Below are positions 14,541-27,683 of a stretch of DNA of 56,772 bases, one piece after another. The stretch spans positions 1 to 56,772 of the forward strand of contig JAOALB010000232.1 in the NCBI GenBank assembly GCA_025331125.1, given 5' to 3'. Position 1 is the first letter of the stretch, and every line of letters starts with the position of its first letter. The position numbers were made by a program, and so were the translations under genes. Below the pieces are notes generated by a model. It worked only from the letters and a program-made list of their open reading frames with translations, searched no databases and was not told the origin of the DNA. Source of the DNA: Mycogone perniciosa (Eukaryota > Ascomycota > Sordariomycetes > Hypocreales > Hypocreaceae).

Positions 14541-15179
14541 AATTAGCGCTTTAAATATATATATATACTAATAATAACTAGAATAAAGCGCGGGAACTGC
14601 GCTTTTAATAGAACTATAAAGCTGTAATTAAGTAATATAAGGATTAAAAGATACTGCAAATTGTTTAATTATAATATCTGCAGTTAAAAGCAATTAATAA
14701 TTACCTTTTTATACCTTAATAGCTATAAAATTATAGGTAAAGGTAATATATTAAAGGAAAAGGCAGGTTAGTCTTTTATTAAACTAGGTCTATTTATTTA
14801 TCTTTATAGTTTTATGCCTCCTTAATCTAGTAATTGCTTAAATAAGTAACTGACTTTACTTGGGTAGGCTAGTAAAAAGGACTGTAAGTGTATTGGGTAT
14901 ATTAGTTACCCCTAATAAAATATCTTTAAGGCCTTTAATATTATTATAAAAAATAAATTACTGTTATAGTTTAGGCAATAAAGCTAGCTTATTTAGTTTA
15001 TAAAATAAATAAAGTTCTTTATAAATAATAAAACTGCTATTATTTATAAAGGGGATAGGATGAATTTACTAAACTTTGCCTTTAAATATAATACTTTATA
15101 AAAGTCTTTTATCTTTTTTATTATATTAATACTATACTTTAACTTAATCCTTTAGCTTAAAGATTAATAACTTTACTTT

Positions 15180-15345
15180 AAATATACTAATAATATTACT
15201 ATATTAATTATAAAGGGGTTTATTTAAGAAACAGTGACTGTTATATAATAAGCATTTAATAAAATATTAAAGTACAGAGCAGAGAATAAAGTATCTTTTA
15301 ATTATATTAAAGCTAAACTGCTGTACTTTTATTATATAAAAGGCT
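15180..15345 (+). pseudogene. LINE reverse transcriptase, C-terminal part
   Basis: At about 15,279-15,345 the plus strand reads RAENKVSFNYIKAKLLYF. This fits the segment after the catalytic box in Tad1-type reverse transcriptases, where a WAxxxGVSFxxxKTExxxF pattern is usual. The upstream catalytic FADD-like box was not securely found, so part of the domain seems lost or too degraded. It lies in the right order before RNase H. Confidence 0.5.
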
Positions 15346-16054
15346 AAATTTATAAAAAAGGTATTATAATAAAGGGAAAACTAGTTCAATTTAAAAAGGA
15401 TATTGATAGTTAAGGGTTTACTTTAATTTAAGGCTTTTCTTTAGAAATTATATAGCAATATTTATATGGAAAGTATATAAAGTCTTTAACTTCTTTAGGT
15501 TACTTCATAAAACTTAAAAAGGCTTACTTTTTAAAGCTATAGTATAAGCTATAAAGGCCTATATCCTCCCTATTACTTTATATAAAATAGAAGTATAATA
15601 GTTAAAGTATAAATAATAATCGCAAACTAACCCTATTAAATAGGTAAATATAAAAGTATTTAGCCTAATAGATAAAATAAATAAAGCCTTTAAGACTATA
15701 GTAAAGGCAGTCTTTTTAATTTAAAAGACTATAAGTATTCCTGTTCTATATAGAGAGTTAAAGGTCCCTATAGCCAGTATTGCCCTAGTATAGGCCTGAT
15801 TTAGGTATATAGCGAGATTTATAGGACTAGATTAAGATTACTTAATTAGTTAATATATTAATAAAAAACTCCCTCTTTAACTACTATAAACTAGACTTTA
15901 ATGCATTACTGCCTTAGTTAATAAAACTATTAAACCTACCCTCTTTACTAAAAAGTCCCTATATATTCTCCTTAATCTTAACCTAAAAGGTATAAGTAAA
16001 TTAACTGCAGTAAAGAAATACTTAAAGCTAATTAACTCTTTCCCCCTATATTTA

Positions 16055-16260
16055 GTCTTAGCCTATTTTAATAAATCTTAAATAAAAGGGAATATAGGCT
16101 AAAGAGTAGTCGCTTACTATATAGTAAAAGCAACTATAAATATTAAACGCCTTAATAATATAAAGGAAGACTATATAATTTAAATAGCTTTCCTTTTCCT
16201 AAATAACTTATTAGTTATTAACAAGCTATTTAGTAAACCTTTATTATTTATATAAAGAGT
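16055..16260 (+). pseudogene. LINE RNase H domain relic
   Basis: The plus strand reads AYFNKS*IKGNIG followed by RVVAYYIVKATINIKRLN. This matches an RNase H start of the form YSDGSxxxGxxGxGxVVY with Asp changed to Asn. A KEDYIIxIAF stretch follows, where the conserved catalytic glutamate would sit in an EVYDAE-like motif. Many Tad1-clade LINEs carry an RNase H domain after the reverse transcriptase, so the position agrees. Key acidic residues are altered and stops are present. Confidence 0.65.
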
Positions 16261-16569
16261 ATATCTATACTTTGAGAAACTAGTATAAAGTATCTTGCCT
16301 TATAGGACTATTATTTTATAGGTTTTAAGATATAAGGATATTATAGGCAATAAATAGGCTAACTATTTAGTTAAGTAAAGCGCAGCTTTCCCTGCTATAC
16401 TATAGAATTAGGCTATAATTATATATATTAAAAGATAGATTAAGGAAGAAGTTATAAAGGTAAAGGAATAGGACTGGCTTAGTAAGACCCTAGAGGGCTA
16501 TAATTGGTAGGGACTTGGAGCCCTAGCCTCCCCCTTAAAGCTTAAACTCCTACGCTTTATCCTTTATAG

Positions 16570-16840
16570 GCTTTTAGCAGAGAGATCAGGATATAAGGAC
16601 TTCTAGAAATACTATAAAGGCTTTAGATATAATAGAGAGTCTATCTATAAATGCAGTAAACTAAAGAGGTACGGCTATTTTGCAGAATATAAAATAGTTA
16701 GGCCTTTCTTTCTAGATACCCCCCTAGGAAAAACCCCTCTCTTTTATTTACGTAGACTTATAGGAAGTAAAGCCTTCTAGAAACTAATACAGGAAGCGGA
16801 CCTTTATAGTCCTCCCCCAACAGAAATAGATTAATATTAC
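16570..16840 (+). pseudogene. LINE ORF2 C-terminal region
   Basis: The best-kept reading of the LINE. LLAERSGYKDF leads into RYNRESIYKCSKLKRYGYF and, further on, FYLRRLIGSKAF with an internal TAG at an expected Gln or Trp, ending at a TAA near 16,832. The pattern resembles the C-terminal end of fungal Tad-type ORF2 proteins, including a Cys-containing segment and a final LxGxKAFxxxLxE helix. The stretch is clearly richer in G+C than its surroundings, so RIP was weaker here. About 140 bases later comes the A-rich tail. Confidence 0.65.
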
Positions 16841-16986
16841 TTAAATTAACCCTCTTTCCTTTATAAATTGAAACTCAGTAAACAGCAGCGCAAGCCGCCA
16901 GCTTTTAATATCCTATTACCTATAAAGGATTTATATAACTAGCTTACTTAATAAATATAAATAATAAAATAAATAAATCAACAAAC

Positions 16987-17003
16987 AAATAGTATTTATA
17001 TAA
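16987..17003. repeat. LINE target-site duplication, right copy
   Basis: This is the second copy of aaatagtatttatataa, directly after the A-rich LINE tail. Homology to relic B (about 53,220 onward) resumes immediately afterwards, confirming that the duplicated site belongs to the host repeat. Confidence 0.85.
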
Positions 17004-20000
17004 TATAGTACTTTAACAGATACTATAACTTTTAATATAGTCTATAATAGTTTTATTTATTTTTAATTATTAAGATATATATTATAGTAAATTTAATGTA
17101 TATTAAGTATTAAAATATTTAACTAATAAGTTATTATAGTAAGGTTTAATAAATTTTAATATAAATAGTTATTTATTAGTATATAAATATATTATTTATA
17201 TTACAGTAAACTATTTTACTTTATTCTTTTAATTTTCTTTTATTTATTATATTTTAGCTTTAAAGCTTTGAACTTTTTACTTTTTAATTTTAAAGCTATT
17301 TTCTTAAATATTTTGAATTAAGTTTAATAAAAGCTAAAACCATTTAATTATGAAAAGGTCTTTTTAATTTAACATTTAAACTATAGCCTATCTTAATACC
17401 AATTCTTTATAATTAATTAAATCTTTAACTTAATTAATTAATTGTTAAAGATTTAATTATATTTTACCTTTCTCTCCTTTAATTTAAATCATTTTATCCT
17501 ATAAAGATATTCCTTTATATAAATTATAAACCTAAACTCTTTTACTTTATGAAGCTATTTTTCTGTATTTAAATTAATTTAAAGTTTAACCCTTTTTATT
17601 TTATAAAGGCATTTTACTATACTTTTTTACTTTACTTATTAATTGTATTTATATAAATCCTTTTTATAATTTAAATAATAGCTTAATATTTATTTACTTT
17701 TTAAGTAAATATTTTAAGTGTATTAAAGGTGTATTTATTAAATTACCTTTATTTAAATAATATTTCATAATAAAATTAAAAAGTATAAAATATAGATATT
17801 ATTACAATTACTACTTTAATAACTTTATTAATTATATAAATACTTAAAGGTTTTAATAGTTTAATAAAACCTTTATAAGTTTCGCTACCCTTTTGATATA
17901 ATATTATTAATCTTTAAATAACTTTATAATTGTAAATATTCCTTAATTTAATATATTATAATTTAACTTTATATTATTAAGGTTATAAAACTAGATAGTA
18001 CAAAAGTAATATTTACTTTTTTTATTTAACTATAATAATATTCTTACCATAATATACTTAAATGCATTTATTTTAATATATAGTTTTAACTTAAAGTATT
18101 AAAGTAATAATACTTTTTAAAAAGCTTACTTTAATAGCTTAAATATTTACTTTTTATCATTACTTAATTAATTAAAACTTAATTCTTTTTACTACCTTTT
18201 AATAAAATTATTAATAATATAATAATATATAAATACATTATAATTAAGTAATAGTAAAAATTATAGAATTTAAAGAATATTGAAATTCTTTTATATAAAG
18301 TAAATTTTAATTAAGTTATAATATCGTTTACTCAATAAAGGTTTATTAATACCCTAGTAGTTAAAATTATATATTTTAAAAACTTTACTTTACTTTAATA
18401 AAAGGTATATTTTGAAAGTTTTATATATAGTTTTCCTTTATAAAGCTGCTTAAAAGCCTATTAAATATAGCCTATATACTTTTTAACTTTTAAAAAGTAA
18501 TAGAATATTATTACGTTAAATAATATATATAATATTAAATAGCTTATATAATACTTTATAAATATAGTATTAACAGGTAGTAAAGCTATTAATTTAATTA
18601 AAAGGTATAATTAAATATTTATAATAGCTATGATATATATAGAATATAGTTTTTTATTTATAGTGTTCTTTAATATAAATGTAATAATATACTTTCTTTA
18701 TATTAAGTTTAATAAAATATTAAATACTATAAATATAGTTTAAAATCTTTAAAATTTAAAGTAATAAATAATAGTTTCTTTTATTACTTGATTAAATTTA
18801 TAGTAATTAATATTAATTTAAAAGGTATTATTTGTTTATAAAATAAATAAAATAACTATATTTATAATGCGTTTTAAAATGTATATTTTACCTTTTTATA
18901 ATATATAAATTATATATCTTTAAAGTTTTTATATAATATTAGAGGAAAAACTAAATATATACTACTATATAATAGGTTTACTTTAAAAGGTAAATTAATA
19001 GTATAGTTAGTACTTTTATATTGTAAAATAAACTTAATATAAAACGTTTTGAATAGATTTATAAACCTTAAAAGCTTTTAAAGGATTTTAAAATGTATTT
19101 GCTTTTTAATTATTTTATTTTTATTTAGTTTTTGCAAAACTATTTAGATTTATAAAGTTATATACTTTTATTTATCCTTTATAATTATTTCAACTCTTAA
19201 TATTACTTTTATAGGCTTAAATATATAGTAATAAATTAATATGAATATAGTAAATTTAACTTAGCTCCTTTTAAATATTAAGTCCTAGGTAATTATAATA
19301 TAAACTTAAATAATTTAGTTAATTATCCCTTTTAAATTAAGAAATTATTAAAGAACTTTAAATACTTTATATTTAAGAGTTTATTGTTTCACTATACCTT
19401 TAAAAGTTAAACTCAATATTTAAATTTATTACAGCCTTTACTTATAGGTAAATATAATATTAATAAAGTTAACTTTAATAGTACTATTAAAGTTTATATA
19501 TATCTTAATAGCATTTTACTTATATAGTATTATCAAAATATAAGAATATATTTAAACCTTTATATTTACTATATTAATTAAAGCTAAATTATTTACTTTA
19601 CCTATTAATTATTTTCTTAATCTTTAAATAGTTAAATATACTCAATTAAAAGGTAATTAATACTATTTTAATACAAGCAGTAAAGTTTAAAGCTTTTATA
19701 TGTATTAAAGGCAGGGATATTATTTAAATGAATTATAATATTATTATTAAAGTAATTTACTTATAAATTATAGTAATATTAATAAATTATATTATAGCTT
19801 AATATCTTTAATATATTTCTATTTAATCTCCTTTTTATAAATAGGTTAAAAGAGTATTAAATGTAAATTATAAATAAAACTAACTTTTTTTAAATATTAA
19901 AAGTATTTTTATACTATAGGTAAATATAGTTTCAAAGGTTTATAAACAGTTTTATATAATAGTAAAAAGTTTATTGATTTTTACTGTTATAAAAAGTATT

Positions 20001-20207
20001 TTTTCACTAAATTTAAATAAATATAAAAGTTTTTTAATATTTAACTTTTTATAAAATAGTATTTTAAAAAAGGAATTAAAGTAAGTTCTTAATAAATAAT
20101 ATTTTTTAAAAGGGTTTTACTTTGTTTTATAAAAAGTAATTAATTCTTTTTATAAATTACTTTATACTCTTTTATTTATTTATTAAAGTATTATTTTAAG
20201 TTTCATT

Positions 20208-20276
20208 AATATTTACTATTAATATTATTAAATATTTACTATTAATATTATTAAATATTTACTATTAATATTTTTA
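20208..20276. repeat. 23-bp tandem repeat, three copies
   Basis: The unit aatatttactattaatatta plus tta is repeated three times in direct tandem, with one mismatch near the end of the third copy. It lies in the upper (gag-side) part of relic A. It is probably a slippage product inside A+T-rich relic DNA. Confidence 0.85.
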
Positions 20277-20769
20277 AATATTAAGAATATCTATTAAATA
20301 CTTTTATAGTAGTTATATAAAGTACGATTATAAGCCTATTAAAGGTTATTAAGCTATTTATTATAAATATAAAGTTTATAGGCAAAATAAAGTTATACAA
20401 TATTTTTTACTTTAATTCCGTTTTTACTACTAGTAAATCAATAATTTAAATATTAATAGTATTTTAAATAAAGAGTATAGATTAATATAAAATTACTAAA
20501 AGATTTAAATAATATTTATTACCATTTTTAAGGTCCTTTAAAATATTAAATTACTTAATTTATTTTATAATTTAAGTTTATTAAAGTAGTAATTTATTAA
20601 GCTAAAAGTCCTTTATAATATAACTTTAAAAGGCTATTTAGTTAATTAATAATTTTGCTTTTTATATAAAGGTATTACCTCTTCTATTAAAGTTTACTAT
20701 TAAAGTAACTATTATAAATTATATTTTTACTATCTTAGTTTAAGTAATTAAAAGACAAGTTAAAGAATT

Positions 20770-20990
20770 ATAAAAATAAAGTTATAATAGTTAAGTAAAT
20801 ATAATAAAGTAAATATATATTAAAATTAATTTAAGGAAAAAAGGGGGGGGAAATAGACTTTACTTTATATCTTATATTAATAGTATATTTTAAGGCGAAG
20901 GCTAAGGGATTTATATATAATATACCTTTAACTAGGTATCTACCCGTCAAGGTTATACCAGGAACTTTATTATAAGTCTTTCCTATTATA
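20770..20990 (-). repeat. LTR-like repeat of relic A (copy 1)
   Basis: This stretch matches 36,783-37,010 at relic B: ataaaaataaagttataata, then a poly-purine stretch with a G-run at 20,842-20,850, then a shared tail up to a ttata-like end. Relic A carries it at its upper end and relic B at its lower end, as expected for the two LTRs of minus-strand elements of one family. RIP differences are many. Exact termini and target duplication were not resolved. Confidence 0.55.
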
Positions 20991-21173
20991 TGATATTAAC
21001 TTTAATTTACAAATGTCTTTAAATTAAAGGGTAATAATAATACTTATTAACTATTTTATTATTTGAAATAAGAAATATAAATAAATGTTTTTTATATTAT
21101 AGTTATAGCTTAATATTTATATAAACAGGAATCTTTTATTTATATTATATAATATTTTTATTTATAATAAAAG
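20991..21173. other. A+T-rich spacer, nothing recognised
   Basis: This 180-base stretch lies between the LTR-like end of relic A and the next LTR-like repeat. It starts with tgatattaac, which could be an LTR start, but the matching stretch before the copy at 27,684 has no similarity to it. No function is assigned. Confidence 0.4.
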
Positions 21174-21375
21174 GTTAAGCCAGGTAAGTACAATATAGGT
21201 ACTAAAGTATTATAAGATTTAAACTTACTGCTTTATTAACTTATATATAGCTAGGTTAATATAGTTAAGCGAAAGGCTAGCGTTATATAAAGGACCTTAT
21301 ACTGCCTGTCTTTTATAATAATATATACTCCTTTAAATATAATATATACTAAAGTATATACTTTTTAGTATTACA
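21174..21375 (-). repeat. LTR-like repeat, lower copy (holds the empty MITE site)
   Basis: About 200 bp that recur at 27,684-28,155. Read on the minus strand it begins TGTAATACTAAAAAG, the TG start expected of an LTR. Just inside it, at 21,381-21,392, the plus strand shows ccctccctcttt, which is a polypurine tract on the minus strand. Both facts suit the 3' LTR of a minus-strand element filling 21,376-27,683. The sequence gtatatactttttag at 21,355-21,369 is the unoccupied form of the MITE insertion site found in the other copy. No target duplication around the whole element could be matched. Confidence 0.6.
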
Positions 21376-24300
21376 ATTATCCCTCCCTCTTTAAATAGCT
21401 ATCCTAGCTATTCTTTAATATTAAAGTTTTATAAATAAAGGGAAATAAAGTAGTATAATTTCCTGCACTCCCCTTTAACTACTCTTTAAATTACGTTTCC
21501 TTTATCTTTATTTTACCCGCCTCCTGCATTAATTATCTTTTAACCTTTATTCCTTAATCCTTTATTTAATTTATCTTTACTTTATTATCTTTATTTCGCT
21601 AGCCCTTTACTTTAATACCTCCTGCTTACTAAGTCTATTAAAACTAGCGCTTTATATAAATTAACGCCTATTCTAGGCAAACCGCTAGCTCCCGCTTTAC
21701 CTAAAGCTAATATATATATTATTTCTATATAGCGTTAAATTATAATAAAGAAGCAATAAAACAGTAAGAAAAGCCTAGTTATTTAAAGCTTATTAACTAT
21801 ATTTTCATTAATTTTACTTTAATTTATTATTTTTAATATATAAAATATAATAATTTTTATAATTAATAGGTTTTATTTACTATTTATAAAGCCAAGTATA
21901 TTAACTTTTTATTCTTTTATTAATTACTTTTAGCTAGCCCCTTTATATTACTGCAGGGCTATATTTATTAAATAAATATTATCTTTAAATTAATTAAAAC
22001 TTAATGCAATAGCTATATTATCTTTAAGCCTAATAATAATAAAAATAACCCTTTTTATAAATTAAAGGGATCTATATATTAAAAGTTTATAGGGATTTTA
22101 CTTAACCTTTACTTTATCTTTAATAATATTTAATTAAAGTATTGCTAAAAGTATAAATTAAATAGCGCTAAAGAAAACTATGATTTTGCAAAATATAAAA
22201 CTTTAATAACTGCCTATTAATACCTTTTAGCATTTTAATAGCTTTATCCTTTAACTTAAACTCCTTTTAATATATACTTTTACCTCCTTTAATATTACCT
22301 TTTCTTTATTAACTGCTTGCGTATAAACTATTAATACTGCCTATAAATAGGCAGATAAATAGACTATAAAGGATTTAGCAGCTTAGATTAAAAGGCAGTT
22401 CTTTAGGCTTTTCTTTATTAATAAATAGTAGGTATATTTTTTAGTTAATAGCTTAGTAAAGTACTTTTATAATAATTAATAAAGTATTATTTATTAATAA
22501 AAACTTTAGTTAAAATAAGTATAATAAAATAATTAAATTGCTATTTAAAGTAGGCTTTAATTTATAATTACTTTAGTATTTATTATTTGCTTAGTTTTTA
22601 AAGTATAAATAGCTTTTCCCCTTTACTTTAATTAATTTTTAATTAGTAGTAAATTTATATTAATCTTTTAAGTTTACCCTTTTTTTTAATTAATTAGAAA
22701 TTTCCTATATTTCTATAATATTAATAAAGGCTTACTCCTTTTTTATTTATACTTTTTAATATTACTTTATTTACTTTTAAGTATTTTTCTATTACTTTCT
22801 GTAATTTATTAATTATACTTAAAGGGCTATCTTTTTTATTTTATTAATTAATATATTTCCCTTTAAAGCTATATTTATTTTATAATTTCTTTTCCTTTTT
22901 ACTTCTCCTTTAAATCCTTTAAATTTAATATTAATAATAGTTTATGAATAGTTCCCTTTTTTATTATTTAAACTTAAATAGGCCAATAAAAAATATATTA
23001 TATAAATAAAAGTATTTTTCTAGTAAAGTAATATTATAAACCTGTTTTCTTATAGTTTTAAAGATATAAAAAGGTTTTATAAACTTTAATATTAACTTTT
23101 TCTTTTTGCCTTTCAACTTTAAGTTTTTTATTAAAAGTACTATTAAATCCCTTTATTATAAAGTTAAAGGCTTATAGCGTTTATTATAATAGAATATCTA
23201 GCATTTTACTGCAATTTACTATTAAACTTTTAATTTTATTTAAAGTGAATTTATTTTTTCAATATAGGTTTATACTGCTAGTATACCTTTACCTTCAATA
23301 ATACTTTTACTTTTTATTTAAAACTTTAGCTTAAAGTTATATAAAACTTTAAATACTAATACTTTTATTATTATATATTTTATATTATTACAGGTAAACT
23401 GCGCCAACGTTAAAAGTTATACCTATACTGCCTACTCTTTATTTATAAAGTATTAAAGGTAATATTTTAATATTTAGTTTATCCTTTCTATTTATCTATT
23501 AATTTATAAGTAAAAGATTATTAATAAATAGTATTTTATTTTAAATATAAATAAAGTTTTAATTAAAAATTACTTATAAATATAAATGCTTTATTTAAAA
23601 CTATCCTTTATAAAAGCCTAAATATTAACTTAACTTTTATATAAAATAACTTTATTAATCCTATAATAATAGTTAAAATGCTAGTAAATATAAATAAAAA
23701 GTATTTTATAAATTAACTTACTATTATTAAAATAGTATTTACCTTTTGCTTTTAATATACTACTATTAGTAAGCCTATATAAAGTTTATAGTAATTTTTA
23801 ACTATAGCCTATTTAGGATTAAAAGTAATTTTAAAGCATTATATAACTAATATTATTATAATACTGCGCTTTAATATATACTATAGCTATATATATATTT
23901 ACTAATATATTTATTTATATAATACTAATAAAACTTATATTAAAGCAGTTCTAGTATTTATTAAATATTAAAATAGCCTGCTAATAGCTTATTATAATAT
24001 AACTTTATTAGCTTTTAGTATATTACTTTATTCTTTAATATATATAGGCAGTTTTAGTATAGTAGTAGTCCTTTAAGATTTAATAACTAAACCTTTTAAA
24101 GTTACTAGCTATTAATTAGTAATATAATAGCCTTTTATTTCTTAATTTCTTTATCCCTTAAGGTTTTTAAATTAACTTTATAAAAGACTTAAAGATTAAG
24201 TCTTTTATAAGCTCTTTTATTGCTAGCATTTATTTAGCGATAAGGATTAACACGAGTTACATGCGATTAACTATCTCTTTAGCTTAATTAAGTAAATGCT

Positions 24301-27300
24301 AGGGTTTTAGCAGTCCTTTACCTTTACCTTTATTAATGCAGGTTATTTCGTTTTATAAAGGCATCTCGCTATATTAATAATAAACTTAGGTTGTTTTATC
24401 CTATAAAGGCATCTCGCTATATTTAAATTAGTTTCATATTTAAGTTCTTTTACCCTCTAAAGGCATTTTGCTATATATTTTATATATTTATACTAGTTAA
24501 ACTTCAATGAGTCTACTTTATAAGTTTAGTAGTAATTTAATATTTACTTATTTTTCCCTCTTAAAGTTAAAGTACTCTAATAGAATAGTTATAGGGTTAT
24601 TTTTTCCTAGTTAATATTTAATTATAAAGTTAAATAGCGCTAAATATATATACTATTAAGCCTATTACTATAATAGCTTTTATTATTATATACAAGTCTA
24701 TAGGTTTAAATAGTTAAATAAGATTTCTATAAAGGTTTCTGCTTTATTAAAGTAGTATTATTAATATAGCAGTAATTTTATAACTATAAATATCTTTTAG
24801 TTTAAGGTTTTATAGTTTTACTTTATATTAGTAAACTTTTAAAATTAAAACGCTATAGGGTAATACTTTCCTTTTAAGTCTAGTTAAAATAAAATCCCTA
24901 TTATTATATTATTAAATATATGTATTTTAATATAGCTTAATAGCCTTAAGTTAAAGTATTATAGTAATAGTACTACTTAAAAGGTATTTTTTAACTATTA
25001 AAATACTACCTTTTTACTTTCTATTAATTAAATTATCCTTAACTTTTTATTATTTTTATCATATTTTAATAAAGTAGTAAAAAGGGCTATAGTATAAAAG
25101 TATCTGTTAATAAACTATTAGTAAATGTTATAAAACTTTAAAAATATTTCAATATCTTTATATAATTGAAGCTTAAGCTATAATATAATAGTATTAACTT
25201 AATTAAAGTCTATTAATACCTTATCTTTTAATAGGATATACTTTAAGAATTTAATGCTATTTTAGTAAAAAATATATTTTAAAGGGTTAATATATAACTT
25301 AGCTTATTTTAGTTATTCCAGGATTTATTTAATATATTCTATATACTCTTTTTTAATTTTAAATAAATAAAGATATTATTAAAGTAAATTATATATATAA
25401 TATTAATTAATTTATATAATACTTTATAAATATAGTATTAAAAGGTTACTAGTATATTAAGAAACCTAAAAGGTGTTATTAAATATTTAAAGTAGCTATA
25501 GTATATTTAAAATATAGTTTTTTATTTATTTTTTTCTTTAATTTAAATATATTAATAAAATCTTTTTATACTAATCTTTATAAAATATTAAGCGCTTTAA
25601 ATGCAATTAAAAATCTTTAACAAAAAGGGCAAAAAGTAATAATCTTTTTCTATTACTTTATAAAGTCTATAATAGTAAATATATAACTGCAGTATATTAT
25701 CCTTTTTAATACAAACAAATAAACGCCTTTATTAAGCGTTTTAAAAAGTAGATTTATCCTTTTATTAAATTCTCTTTAAAGTAAATATAAAGTTCTTTAA
25801 GCTTATTTAAAGAAAGTAGGTAAATACTGCTATATAAAGGCTAAATCTTTAATAAAAGGTTAATTAAATAATTTATAGCTTTATACTATAGTAGTATATA
25901 AATATAGGTAAAGTTAAATACTTTTAAAGGGAGTAGGATTTTATAAATATAGTAACAGTAAATCTTTTATTTATTACTTTACTTTTATTTAACAGTTAAA
26001 AGTATTTATTTAACTTAATAACTATAAATATTTAAGCTAAGTTTTTATATATTACCTAAAACTTATATAACTATAAAAGCTTTTAATCCTTTTATTAATA
26101 TTTAAACTATTAATATTAGTTAACTAGGCTTATATATATATAATATTCTATTAATATTAATATTTTTAGTAATATATAGTTACTCTAAAGGTATAGGTTA
26201 TAGTTAATATTAATATAAATATATATAAATTATTAAATAATACTTCAAAAGTCAGTAGATTATATTAAGACCTTTTATATACTATATTAAAAAAAAAAAT
26301 ATTTCCTTATAACTTTAAAGCTAAATATTTTTATAGGTATTTAGCGGAGCTAATATATTTAAATAAAGGCTATACTAATAAAAGTCACTTTAATATAGCT
26401 ATTAAAGTCTATAGGTTTTAACATATATTTGCCTTTAAATTATAATAAATATATAAAAGTAAATCCTAACTTTAATATTTATTTATTTAATTATAATAAA
26501 GCTATTTACTATAATTACTAATTATTTCCCTGCCTTTTTTTAATTAACTAAATATAAGTATATAAGTATTAAATATTTAATACTATTATAATAGAAATAA
26601 TATTAAAGGTTTATATTTTAAAGTATAGGTAGACTATCTAAATATATTATAGTATTATTATACTTATAACCTATAAGTAAATTATAGTTAAATCTTTAAG
26701 GATATTTATAAAAAAAGGTTTAAAGGTTTAGCTTTTCTTATTTTTTTTAATATAGTTTTACTATATTTTAAAAATAAATGGTAAATAAAACTATTTCCTC
26801 TTTAATATTAAAAATATCTTTATAGTGCATTGTAATTTAATTTTATAGTTTTATTTTAAGCTTTATATAAAAGCTAAAAGTATATCTCCTTTTTAATTTA
26901 TATAAAAATTACTTTTTAATTAAATTTAAATAAATATAAAACTTTATTAAAGTTTAGCCTTTATATTAGTAGGTATATTTAAGTTATATAATAAATAAAA
27001 GTTTTTAATTTTTTAAATCTTTAAATATTATTTTACTTTATTCTATATAGCTTAACTAGTTATTTTTAATTTCCTTTTATTAAATAAATAAGTATTTATT
27101 AACGTATTACTATTACCTAAACCTATATTTAATATTTATATTATTAAAGGTAAATAAAATATACTTTAAGTCCTTTTAAAACTTTTATAGCGCTTTATTA
27201 AAGGCTTATTTTAAATCACTATACTATTTATTTTAAGTATAAAGGTTGCCTTTAAAGCAGAGCTAGGTAATATTCTTAATACAGATTTCTCTTTAACTAC

Positions 27301-27683
27301 TATTTAATAATGCATTTAAGCTTTAATAGCGTTTTAATTATAATTTATAAGTTAAAAAGATATTATTTAACTAGCGTTTAAAAGCCTACTCTTTTTCTTT
27401 AAAGTTAAAGAGTAGCTTTAATTAATAAATTTACTTATCAATATAGGCATATTTCTTTTATATATGATCTTATATAAGGTTATCCTATATTTTATTTTAT
27501 ATAGGGTTATTTATAGTATTACTAAGGCCTATAGTTAAATTAGCAGGTAGGTATATATTAAATATAAAGTTATTAATATTTCTCCCTATATTTACTAATA
27601 TATCAGCTATAGTAAACTACTATATTATTATTATATTAGCTTGAATAACCTATAAAAAAGTTTAAGAATTATAATAGGGGGTT
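21376..27683 (-). mobile_element. Gypsy-like relic C between LTR-like repeats
   Basis: A RIP-degraded element of about 6.3 kb internal length. Positions about 22,980-23,560 resemble 1,050-1,600 of relic A, and 25,320-25,900 resemble 18,480-19,000, so relics A, B and C belong to one broad family although C has a different LTR. The orientation comes from the reverse transcriptase on the minus strand and from the polypurine tract next to 21,375. No intact frame exists. Integrase would be expected at about 22-25 kb and gag near 26-27.5 kb, but neither could be read securely. Confidence 0.65.
25320..25900 (-). pseudogene. Reverse transcriptase of relic C
   Basis: Minus-strand reading ends in YFNNIFIY (25,363-25,386) followed by LKLKKEYIEYI. 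This fits the Gypsy catalytic motif YLDDILIYS and the downstream EEHxEHV helix, with Asp-Asp changed to Asn-Asn. Upstream, toward 25,900, A+T-skewed remnants of the fingers and palm can be traced in shifting frames with stops. The change of both catalytic Asp codons is what RIP produces from GAT and GAC. The domain is inactive. Confidence 0.7.

Larger units (their letters stand above)
1926..16986 (+). mobile_element. Tad1-like LINE, interrupted by a nested Gypsy element
   Basis: A non-LTR retrotransposon bounded by a 16-17 bp duplication (1,910-1,926 and 16,987-17,003). It ends in an A-rich tail of taaataaat-like repeats at about 16,950-16,986, as target-primed insertion leaves. Its own parts are about 1,926-4,310 (ORF1 and the start of the endonuclease) and about 14,540-16,986 (end of the reverse transcriptase, RNase H and C-terminal region). 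These add up to about 4.8 kb, shorter than a full Tad element, so part of the endonuclease and reverse transcriptase is missing or not recognised. Base composition is less A+T-biased than in the surrounding Gypsy relics, notably at 1,930-2,200 and 16,400-16,860, suggesting weaker or later RIP. All reading frames carry many stops. Confidence 0.8.
17003..20990 (-). mobile_element. Gypsy-like relic A, upper segment
   Basis: This continues the element begun at about 78 and matches 53,220 to about 55,205 along most of its length. The minus strand carries a decayed Gypsy reverse transcriptase at about 18,470-19,050, where IIYII*RNNILLLF stands for the VVYLDDILIF region. That part also aligns with 25,320-25,900 of the neighbouring relic. 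The upper end contains a stretch (about 20,770-20,990) shared with 36,783-37,010 and taken as its LTR. No open frame survives. Confidence 0.65.

Noticed and set aside
20991..21375. A 385-bp solo LTR with TG...CA ends and attat on both sides
   Set aside because: Only the last 200 bp recur at 27,684. The attat match is off by one base from the TG end, and the apparent empty site at 37,010 is better explained as a shared polypurine-tract region.
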